The notes under the pieces are model-generated. The model made no database searches, was not told the origin of the DNA, and was given only the letters and a program-made list of their open reading frames with translations. From the NCBI RefSeq assembly GCF_002811955.1, contig NZ_NPEF01000216.1:1-6436 (forward strand): a stretch of 6,436 bases of DNA, in the 5' to 3' direction. Shown one piece after another: positions 1-5,987 of this stretch. The first letter of the stretch is position 1; each line of letters begins with the position of its first letter. Source of the DNA: Leptospira ellisii (GTDB lineage Bacteria > Spirochaetota > Leptospiria > Leptospirales > Leptospiraceae). Made by a program: the position numbers and the translations under genes.

Positions 1-927
1 ATTCTACCCGTAATTCTGCAACTGAGCTTGGGGGGATTCAAAAATTCGGGAGCGGTGGTCATATGGGCGATATTCTGCCCTCTCGGAGCTCTCGCGTTCG
101 CTCCTGCCCGTCAAGGTCTTATATGGTTCGGGTTGTTTCTGACGACTCTTCTATTGACGGGATTGGCGGAATTTCATCCGCTCCTCCCTACTATAAAAGT
201 AGAACATAATATACAAATATTGTTCTTCGTTATGAATATCGCAGGCGCGGGCACTCTGACCTTTTTAAGTTTGTATTACTTCATCTCCAAAAGTAAACAG
301 GAGCACGACCGCGCCGAAAATCTACTTTTGAACATTCTACCCGGACCGATCGCCGAAAGACTAAAGCGAAATCCTTCGACCATAGCCGACGGATATCCGA
401 TCGTTTCCATCCTCTTCGCCGATATAGAGAACTTCACGACGATTTCGCAGAAAATCGCACCGGAGATTTTGGTTCATTTTCTCAACGACGTATTTTCGCA
501 TTTCGACTTTCTTGCTGAAAAACACGGAATGGAAAAGATAAAAACGATCGGCGACGCTTATATGGCCGTCGCAGGAATTCCGATTTGGAACGAAAATCAC
601 GCGGAGAATGCGATGCGGACGGCGATCGAAATACAGAAGTTCGTCAAAACTCTGCGGGATCCGACCGGAAAACCGCTGAGGATGCGGATCGGAATTCATT
701 CCGGACCGGTCGTCGCGGGAGTTATCGGACGGAGAAAATTCGCCTACGACCTTTGGGGCGACGCGGTCAACACGGCCAGTCGATTGGAATCGCACGGTCT
801 GGCGGGTAGAATCCAGATCTCCGAATCGACCTACGATCTTCTGAGCGATAAATCGCGGATAGAGACGAGCCGATCAGTGGACGTAAAAGGGAAAGGTATA
901 ATGAAGACTTATCTTACTTACGAATAA
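1..927 (+). CDS. Membrane-bound class III adenylate cyclase (5' end beyond the window)
   Basis: Class III nucleotidyl cyclase that should convert ATP to cAMP at the inner face of the membrane. The frame is open from base 1, so the N-terminus is missing; a TTG at 28 is unlikely to be the real start. Numbering residues from that TTG, about three hydrophobic segments (about 9-28, 30-48, 63-86) are followed by a charged linker and the helical cyclase-transducer motif LLLNILPGPIAERLK. The catalytic domain starts at about 125. Both metal-binding aspartates are present (D132 in FADIENF, D176 in TIGDAY), as are the adenine-selecting pair K172 and D241 (YDLWGD) and the transition-state residues N248 and R252. 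All catalytic residues sit in one chain, so an active homodimer is expected. Lys/Asp rather than Glu/Cys argues for adenylate over guanylate cyclase. The membrane part resembles that of the phosphatase at 2773-4635. Only 39 bases separate it from the convergent araC gene; they hold an A/T palindrome at 933-942 but no GC-rich terminator. Confidence 0.93.
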   Translation: MLPVILQLSLGGFKNSGAVVIWAIFCPLGALAFAPARQGLIWFGLFLTTLLLTGLAEFHPLLPTIKVEHNIQILFFVMNIAGAGTLTFLSLYYFISKSKQEHDRAENLLLNILPGPIAERLKRNPSTIADGYPIVSILFADIENFTTISQKIAPEILVHFLNDVFSHFDFLAEKHGMEKIKTIGDAYMAVAGIPIWNENHAENAMRTAIEIQKFVKTLRDPTGKPLRMRIGIHSGPVVAGVIGRRKFAYDLWGDAVNTASRLESHGLAGRIQISESTYDLLSDKSRIETSRSVDVKGKGIMKTYLTYE

Positions 928-966
928 CGGAAATAATATTATAAAAATGGAATTTATTTGGAACGT

Positions 967-1776
967 TCAAACCTCCGCATAACTTGCAGGCACTTCGACG
1001 AACGATTTCAGTCGCCGGGAATTCCTGAAAATCTGGGAAGGCGGCAGACCGAACGTCGCCCGAAACGTCCGCGTAAAATGCGCCGAATCGAAAAAACCGG
1101 CGCGATGCGCGGCATCCGTATGATTCATCCCGTGCAGAAGAGAATAGACCGATAATTTCAATCGGAACCAGGTGCGAAACGAATGAAAAGAGATGCCGAC
1201 CTCTTTTTTGAATTGGTGCTCCAAATTGGAAACGGACATGCCCGCCAACTCCGCGAATTCCTTTGCGGAATGATCCTCGTCCGGCTTCGTCGTGATCAAT
1301 TCGACGATTTTTTGAATACGAAAGTCCGTTATCTTCGATTCGATGTCGTCTAACGGAGGAATCCGATTCAGCATCTCCAACAGATCGGACTCGGAACCGT
1401 GCGAAGATAGGACTTGACCGACCTTATCGAACAATTCCCGTTCTTCCCTTAGGGAAACGAAGATGCCTTCGTTTTCGCGGTCGGCATTCGAAGTTCTTAA
1501 CGACTCGTAATTCGGGCTGCTCAAATCCATGAAAATCATCACGCAGAATTCTCCAGAAAACCGGATCGCATGGTTCAGCATGGGCGGAATCAACACCGAA
1601 CGAAACTCAGTCCAATCCTCGCCGTTCAGCGAAACTTGAAATTCTCCGTCCAAACCGATACAAACCGTCGCCGCGGCCCTTCGACGCAAAGTAAAGTCGG
1701 GCAGATAACCCGCGAACAGACAACGACTTCCCCAAATACAGATTCTTTCCTGACGATCGAGAGGATTCATTTTCAT
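967..1776 (-). CDS. AraC-family transcriptional regulator
   Basis: 269-residue DNA-binding regulator. The C-terminal AraC/XylS domain spans about residues 150-252 and has two helix-turn-helix units. The first is about 170-197 (AKEFAELAGMSVSNLEHQFK, then the KEVG turn). The second, about 218-250, contains the family signature DAAHRAGFFDSAHFTRTFRA followed by FGLPPSQ. The N-terminal half, about 10-95, is rich in predicted strands and has an IPPMLNH segment, consistent with a cupin-type ligand-binding domain; the ligand cannot be told. The ATG start (second codon AAG, third ATG) has an AAGG ribosome-binding site 8 bases upstream (1785-1788, minus strand) and a strong promoter behind it. The gene diverges from the methyltransferase at 1958, the usual arrangement for a regulator acting on its neighbour; that target is inferred. 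Length is normal for the family and no domain looks broken. Confidence 0.93.
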   Translation of the reverse strand: MKMNPLDRQERICIWGSRCLFAGYLPDFTLRRRAAATVCIGLDGEFQVSLNGEDWTEFRSVLIPPMLNHAIRFSGEFCVMIFMDLSSPNYESLRTSNADRENEGIFVSLREERELFDKVGQVLSSHGSESDLLEMLNRIPPLDDIESKITDFRIQKIVELITTKPDEDHSAKEFAELAGMSVSNLEHQFKKEVGISFHSFRTWFRLKLSVYSLLHGMNHTDAAHRAGFFDSAHFTRTFRATFGLPPSQIFRNSRRLKSFVEVPASYAEV

Positions 1777-1813
1777 AACGGAAGCCTTAAAAGTTTTTTA
1801 TCGGCGCTGCAGA

Positions 1814-1842
1814 ATTATACAAGGTGATTTCATCATCCGCAA
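1814..1842 (-). promoter_or_regulatory. Sigma70-type promoter for the araC-family gene
   Basis: Read on the minus strand, a TTGCGG -35 box (1837-1842) is followed after exactly 17 bases by a perfect TATAAT -10 box (1814-1819). Transcription would start near 1807, leaving a leader of about 30 bases that contains the AAGG ribosome-binding site. This is the best promoter match I found in the window. Confidence 0.62.
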
Positions 1843-1848
1843 TTACAA

Positions 1849-1896
1849 TTCGTCGAGTGAAGGAAAACAATAAACGAATCGAACTTCATCGAGTAA
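1849..1896. promoter_or_regulatory. Pair of 12-bp direct repeats, candidate AraC-type operator
   Basis: TTCGTCGAGTGA (1849-1860) and TTCATCGAGTAA (1885-1896) match at 10 of 12 positions and start 36 bases apart. The first lies just upstream of the -35 box of the araC promoter. The second overlaps a weak -35-like TTCATC (1885-1890), which is 17 bases from a weak -10-like TTTTAT (1908-1913) pointing at the methyltransferase. AraC-family proteins commonly bind direct-repeat half-sites next to a poor -35 box. The repeats are visible; binding by this regulator is inference, and a two-mismatch repeat of this size can occur by chance. Confidence 0.28.
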
Positions 1897-1957
1897 ACCG
1901 ATTTTTGTTTTATCGATCGCATCCGCGACCGCTGCCGACTTTGCGGAGAAAACATAA

Positions 1958-2776
1958 ATGAAAAATCAGAATCGACTCTTATGGGAAAAAGGCGACTTTA
2001 CCGAAATCGCAAAGTGGATGCGTCGTTCCGGAGAAGAGATCGTAGCTTCTCTCGGGATTCAATCGCGGCTGCGCGTTTTAGATCTTGGATGCGGAGACGG
2101 AACCACCGCGGTTCCGTTGGCTCAAGCCGGAGCGGAAGTATTAGGAATCGATATCGCGGAGAACCTCGTCGCCGCCGGAAATAAACGCGCAACGGAGGCC
2201 AGTCTCTTCCGATTGAAATTTCAAGAAGGGGATGCATGCGATTTACGGGGGATCGAGGATCGCTCTTTCGACTTAACGATCTCCATATTCGGCGCGATGT
2301 TCGCCCCGAAGCCCTTTGCCGTTGCAAGCGAGATGGTTCGCGTGACGAAACCGGGAGGCCGGATCGTAATGGGTAATTGGATTCCGAACGATCCGACTTC
2401 GTTCGTTTCCCAATTGCTAAGGATCAGCGCGGCGTTCACTCCGCCGCCGCCCGAGGGTTTCATCAGTCCGATGACCTGGGGTATGGAAGCCAACGTCGTC
2501 GAATATTTTACCAAGGCCGGCGTTTCGAAGGAAAGGATATCGATGATCAAAGACACGTACGAATTCGTCGCACTCGACAAGAATCCCGGAAGCCTGATCG
2601 AATCGTTAGGACGATTTTACGGACCGACCATGAACGCCTTTGAAGCGGCGGAGAAAAACGGAAAAGTGGAGGAACTGCGCGATCAATTGATAGAACTCGC
2701 AAACGCACAAAACCGAAACGCAGACGTCGGCGTTTCTATACCCGCCACTTTTTTAAGAGTGACGATCGACCTTTGA
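1958..2776 (+). CDS. Class I SAM-dependent methyltransferase
   Basis: 272-residue cytoplasmic enzyme expected to transfer a methyl group from S-adenosylmethionine to an unidentified acceptor. The Rossmann-fold landmarks are intact: motif I RVLDLGCGDG (39-48), the acidic residue ending strand 2 (D65 in GIDIAEN), EGDACDL (90-96), the strand 4 region FDLTISIFGAMFAP (104-117), and VTKPGGRIVMGNW (129-141). The LLWEKGDFTEIA opening and the PPPPEGF...WGMEA region after the core are typical of a broad family of stand-alone methyltransferases of unknown substrate; they do not point to UbiE or another named enzyme. The ATG start has a GGAG ribosome-binding site 9 bases upstream (1945-1948). The stop overlaps the start of the phosphatase gene, so the two are probably co-transcribed and translationally coupled. 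The divergent araC-family gene is its likely regulator. Confidence 0.9.
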   Translation: MKNQNRLLWEKGDFTEIAKWMRRSGEEIVASLGIQSRLRVLDLGCGDGTTAVPLAQAGAEVLGIDIAENLVAAGNKRATEASLFRLKFQEGDACDLRGIEDRSFDLTISIFGAMFAPKPFAVASEMVRVTKPGGRIVMGNWIPNDPTSFVSQLLRISAAFTPPPPEGFISPMTWGMEANVVEYFTKAGVSKERISMIKDTYEFVALDKNPGSLIESLGRFYGPTMNAFEAAEKNGKVEELRDQLIELANAQNRNADVGVSIPATFLRVTIDL

Positions 2777-4635
2777 CGAACGCGATACGGAGGATTTTAA
2801 ACCTCGACTATAAAAGGAAGACGAGGACGTCGCAAGCTACTGAACCTTACATAGATTCATCACGAGAATTGAAGAGACGCTCGCTTGTCATACTATTCGG
2901 AATAACGATTTTACTGGTTCCGATCTGGTCCGTAACCTATTGGCTTTACCGTCTGCGCCTCGCCGCAATCGTTCCGGTTTTATATTCCGTGTGCGGAATG
3001 TTGACGCTTCTATATTATCGAATCAAAGGCCCGAAAGGTTTTTCGGTTTTTATGACCACCTGTTTCGGTCTTTATTTCATTTTACCTCCGATTCTACAAA
3101 CCGTGTTAGGCGGCTTTCAAAACGCAAGCGGCGTGATACTCTGGATGTTTCCTGTGGTTATCGCCGCGTTTATCTATCAGGGCGCGCGACGCGCATTTTA
3201 TTGGGGATTGGGCTTTATGCTGACGGTCGCAAGTTCCGCTTTCTCGCCGACTTTAATCGGGAATCCTTCCGGTCATAGACTCCCCGACCAAGTCATCGAT
3301 ATCTTTTACGCGTTAAACATCGTGTCGATCGGGGGAATCGTTTCAGCGACGGTTTATTATCTGATAACGACGATTTCCCAGAAATCGAATCAGTTAACGA
3401 CCGCCCTCGGCGAGATTACGAAAGCGAAAGAGATGCAAGAACAGGATTATTTTTTGATAAGTTACCTGAGCAATCCGTTGAGCGAAATAAAAACACACGA
3501 CGGTCCGGTTAAAGTGGAATCCTTGATCGAACAGAGAAAAAAATTCGAATACAAACGCCGGACCCACGAAATCGGCGGCGATATCTGCATCTCAGATCGA
3601 ATCACCTTGAGGGGGAAAAAATATACGACGTTTTTAAACGGAGACGCGATGGGAAAATCTCTGCAAGGAGCGGCGGGAGCCATCATCATGGGTAGCGCGT
3701 TTCGAGTCTGTTTGGCGAGGGCGAAATCGAAACAACACCAGAGTCAATACCCTGAACAATGGATTAAATCGTGTTATCTTGATTTTCAGAAAATTTTCGA
3801 GTCCTTTGACGGTTCAATGTTTATGTCGATTCTTTTCGGATTGGTGGACGAAGAACGGGGATTTTTGTACTTTATAAATGCGGAACATCCGTGGACGGTT
3901 CTTTATCGGGACGGGGAAGCACGGTATCTTGAGGACGAACTTTATATTCGTAAACTGGGTATGCCGACTATCGATCGTGTGATCCAAGATCCTGATGATA
4001 AATACCACATTGAAAACGTTTTCACTTTGAGGACTTTTCTGTTGAAACCGGGCGACTCGATCATCGTCGGTTCAGACGGACGCGACGACATTTTCATAAA
4101 AAAACCGGAAACGGATATGCAGGAAATGAACGTTGATACGGAACTCTTTCTAAAGGCGGTTCAAAACGGAAATGGAAATCTGAATCGAATCAGAGAATTC
4201 CTAATAACACAAGGCGACCTAACCGACGATCTCAGCTTGATGCGGATTATATACGATGTTGATAAGAAGAATTTTTTTAACGGAAGCAAACCGGACATTC
4301 GAGAACTGAAACGGGCTTTGGAAAAACGGGACTTTGCGAAAGCTGCTAGTATCGCGGAAGAACAGATTCGATACTTCCCGGATCACGATAATCTCTTTCT
4401 GATCGCATCGATCAGCAATCGCAAAATCAATAATCTAGAAACCGCGGCCGATCTCGGCGAATGTTACCATTTCCGTTATCCGAATAGCCGAAAAAGTTTG
4501 ATCAATTTGACAAAGATATACTATCTAAACGGAGAAGTGGAACGGGCTAAATATCTTCTGAAGCGGTTGAAAATGATAGATCCGAGCTACGGAATCGTTT
4601 CGGAGATCGATCAGAAACGAAGAAGTTTCGGATAA
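2773..4635 (+). CDS. Multi-pass membrane SpoIIE/PP2C-type Ser/Thr phosphatase with C-terminal TPR repeats
   Basis: 620-residue signalling phosphatase. After a basic N-terminal tail come about six hydrophobic segments (about 37-58, 62-82, 89-112, 118-136, 140-158, 175-200) and a short helical linker to about 225. The PPM/SpoIIE catalytic domain (about 255-495) keeps the metal-binding aspartates: D270 in EIGGD, D291 in NGDAMGKS, D435 in GSDGRDD and D485/D486 in LTDDLSL. It also has the leptospiral-style INAEHPWTVLYRDG segment at 368-381. It therefore looks active towards phosphoserine/phosphothreonine on a protein partner, perhaps an anti-sigma-factor antagonist. Residues about 511-605 form two to three degenerate TPR units for protein contacts. 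The chosen TTG start shares TTGA with the methyltransferase stop. Its ribosome-binding site is weak (AAGAG about 14 bases upstream), while a GGAGG at 2790-2794 lies inside the frame with no suitable start close behind, so the exact start is uncertain; the next TTG is at 2869. Part of its membrane region matches the cyclase at 1-927. Confidence 0.92.
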   Translation: MTNAIRRILNLDYKRKTRTSQATEPYIDSSRELKRRSLVILFGITILLVPIWSVTYWLYRLRLAAIVPVLYSVCGMLTLLYYRIKGPKGFSVFMTTCFGLYFILPPILQTVLGGFQNASGVILWMFPVVIAAFIYQGARRAFYWGLGFMLTVASSAFSPTLIGNPSGHRLPDQVIDIFYALNIVSIGGIVSATVYYLITTISQKSNQLTTALGEITKAKEMQEQDYFLISYLSNPLSEIKTHDGPVKVESLIEQRKKFEYKRRTHEIGGDICISDRITLRGKKYTTFLNGDAMGKSLQGAAGAIIMGSAFRVCLARAKSKQHQSQYPEQWIKSCYLDFQKIFESFDGSMFMSILFGLVDEERGFLYFINAEHPWTVLYRDGEARYLEDELYIRKLGMPTIDRVIQDPDDKYHIENVFTLRTFLLKPGDSIIVGSDGRDDIFIKKPETDMQEMNVDTELFLKAVQNGNGNLNRIREFLITQGDLTDDLSLMRIIYDVDKKNFFNGSKPDIRELKRALEKRDFAKAASIAEEQIRYFPDHDNLFLIASISNRKINNLETAADLGECYHFRYPNSRKSLINLTKIYYLNGEVERAKYLLKRLKMIDPSYGIVSEIDQKRRSFG

Positions 4636-4832
4636 ATCGACCCGGAATTTATCTTTGAAAAATGGAAATTCGATGAAACAGTCGACTAAAATCCGGAAGA
4701 ATGATTCGATTCAGGTTACGGCTTTTTACGGCCCCCGATTTCGTTCCTCCAAAAATATCATTCATTCCCTTCGCCGCTTTCGACGTTCTGATTCTTCTTT
4801 TTTAAGTAAAATGATTCGTTTTGAATATGTTC

Positions 4833-4838
4833 TATAAA
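4833..4838 (+). promoter_or_regulatory. Possible -10 box for the DUF1554 gene
   Basis: TATAAA lies 31 bases before the ATG at 4870, which would give a leader of about 25 bases containing the ribosome-binding site. No convincing -35 box occurs 16-18 bases upstream, so this is a weak call. The rest of the 4636-4869 spacer holds no supported gene and no clear terminator for the phosphatase gene. Confidence 0.25.
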
Positions 4839-4869
4839 GAGAGAAATCCATCGGCTGGAAGGGAAGATT

Positions 4870-5625
4870 ATGAAGGGTAATTTCATCAAGACGTCGATTT
4901 TGATTGGAACGTTATCGTTTGCCTCGTTTTGCAGCGAAGCGGAACGTATTTCGATCGACGCACTCAAAAATCCCCTGATCGCGTTAGTGGAACCTCCCCA
5001 GACGTCAAACTCCTCCGCGGAGCAACCGGGCGAAACCCCCAACTGTAGCAATACCGGCGGCCCCTGTTATATATTTGAACTTTATAATATAAGTGGAATG
5101 CTTACGAACGGAGTGATCGGCGGAATCTCGGGTGCGGACGCTCTTTGCCGGGCCGCCGCCGCGGGCCTGCCTGCCTCTTTCGGAAGTCCGAGTGAATATA
5201 AGGCAATGCTTATGGACGAATCCGGAGCGAGGGATCTGACCCACAATTGGGTTCTGCATCCGGATACGAGGTATCTCAACGTCAAAAAAAGCTCGCTGAA
5301 CCCGGCGGATAGCAAACTTGTATTTACGACGGATTCCCAGGCGATGTTCAACGCGTTCCCTCTCAGTAATTCGATCATCGTGGACGGAGCCCGACCCGCC
5401 AACACGTATACTTTTACTGGAATTCGCACAGACACACCCGGTTCGCCCGGGACTTGGCTTCCCGGAACGGGAAGAAGTTGTTTTAACTGGACGAGCACGA
5501 CGGCGGGAAGCACGTACGGCTCCATCGGTTATCCGGAGGATTTTTCGATTTATGCGATCGATCGTGGATACTCGGCCGCCACGGGCTGTAATTCGATGCA
5601 CGGTCTTTATTGTGTGCGCCAATAA
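4870..5625 (+). CDS. DUF1554-family exported protein, probable lipoprotein
   Basis: 251-residue secreted or surface protein of unknown function. A short basic N-terminus and hydrophobic core (about 8-20) lead to Cys21 in FASFC, a spirochaete-type lipobox candidate, although Phe just before the cysteine is unusual. Residues about 22-58 form a low-complexity Pro/Ser/Asn tether. The DUF1554 domain runs from about 65 to the end, with GGISGADALCRAAAAG (84-99), NWVLHPDTRYLN (126-137), TWLPGTGRSCFNWTS (195-209) and the terminal GCNSMHGLYCVRQ (239-251). DUF1554 proteins are found mainly in Leptospira, often in several copies. The six cysteines after Cys21 (59, 66, 93, 204, 240, 248) would fit three disulfides. 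The ATG start has an AAGGG ribosome-binding site 6 bases upstream (4859-4863). It appears monocistronic, with the nearest clear rightward terminator at 5916-5971. I am sure of the family, less so of lipidation. Confidence 0.87.
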   Translation: MKGNFIKTSILIGTLSFASFCSEAERISIDALKNPLIALVEPPQTSNSSAEQPGETPNCSNTGGPCYIFELYNISGMLTNGVIGGISGADALCRAAAAGLPASFGSPSEYKAMLMDESGARDLTHNWVLHPDTRYLNVKKSSLNPADSKLVFTTDSQAMFNAFPLSNSIIVDGARPANTYTFTGIRTDTPGSPGTWLPGTGRSCFNWTSTTAGSTYGSIGYPEDFSIYAIDRGYSAATGCNSMHGLYCVRQ

Positions 5626-5987
5626 AACGGCCTTTGAGAAGGAAGAAGCTATCGGTCGTAAATTCGTAGTATGAACGATCGAGACGGAGTAGATAAATTA
5701 AATCACGATAATCGAACAATAATTTTTGAATATATTGAAATTTGCAATTTATTTAAGTAAGCTGAGGGCGCAACCGGGCTTCGGATCGTGAATGGCGCGC
5801 CGTGCTTACACGGAATTCGCAAAATATATATTAGACGGTTCTTTCTAAGTGCCATATGTTCATCCCTTGGAGTTAACTCGAACCGGCACGACAAGTCGAA
5901 TCGGGTGGAGGAATTATTCGCCACGCAGCGCGCGACGTTAGGTTGGTCGATTAACGTTTGGCGGATTTTTTAGTCTGACTGGTGGGT
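5626..5987. other. Gene-free spacer with several inverted repeats
   Basis: These 362 bases between two convergent genes hold no supported coding region. The first 130 are A/T-rich. From about 5760 the sequence becomes G/C-rich and structured: GGCGC (5767-5771) can pair with GCGCC (5797-5801), which is part of the palindrome GGCGCGCC (5794-5801); CCGTG-CTTA-CACGG forms a small hairpin (5800-5813); AATATATATT (5823-5832) and GAGTTAACTC (5870-5879) are perfect palindromes; and a longer hairpin with a T run closes the region (separate entry). It may be a long 3' untranslated region, a small RNA or a dispersed intergenic repeat. The short open frames on both strands have no ribosome-binding site or recognisable family. 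Confidence 0.5.
5916..5971 (+). terminator. Likely rightward intrinsic terminator with a bulged stem
   Basis: ATTCGCCA (5916-5923) pairs with TGGCGGAT (5959-5966) in an 8-bp stem with one G-U pair. Inside it ACGTTA (5935-5940) pairs with TAACGT (5952-5957) around an 11-base loop, leaving about ten unpaired bases on the 5' side. TTTTT (5967-5971) follows directly. The T run is on the plus strand only, so it would stop transcription coming from the DUF1554 gene or from the spacer, 16 bases before the stop codon of the opposing DUF1564 gene. The one-sided bulge makes it less than ideal. Confidence 0.5.

Noticed and set aside
361..795. 144-codon minus-strand frame opposite the cyclase catalytic domain
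   Set aside because: Antisense to conserved catalytic motifs; its translation has no family-like pattern.
4645..4671. GAATTT/AAATTC inverted repeat just after the phosphatase stop, considered as a terminator
   Set aside because: Six A/T-rich pairs with a 15-base loop and no following T run.
4655..4837. Short plus-strand open frame (60 codons from TTG, or 54 from the ATG at 4673) between the phosphatase and DUF1554 genes
   Set aside because: Strongly basic, compositionally odd translation, no recognisable family, and only a poor GGAAA ribosome-binding site. More likely chance.
5005..5622. Long minus-strand open frames opposite the DUF1554 gene (205 and 147 codons)
   Set aside because: Arg/Ser/Gly-rich antisense translations of a well-supported gene, with no domain signal.
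5671..5760. 29-codon ATG frame (MNDRDGVDKLNH...) downstream of the DUF1554 gene
   Set aside because: No ribosome-binding site and no family resemblance; too short to support.
5703..5924. Minus-strand 73-codon frame in the spacer
   Set aside because: No ribosome-binding site or conserved domain seen; it crosses the palindromes and the edge of the terminator hairpin, which suggests noncoding sequence.
5934..5957. GTTAGGT near an inverted repeat, considered as an integron attC-like site
   Set aside because: No matching RYYYAAC partner at suitable spacing and no integrase or cassette nearby; the hairpin followed by a T run is better read as a terminator.
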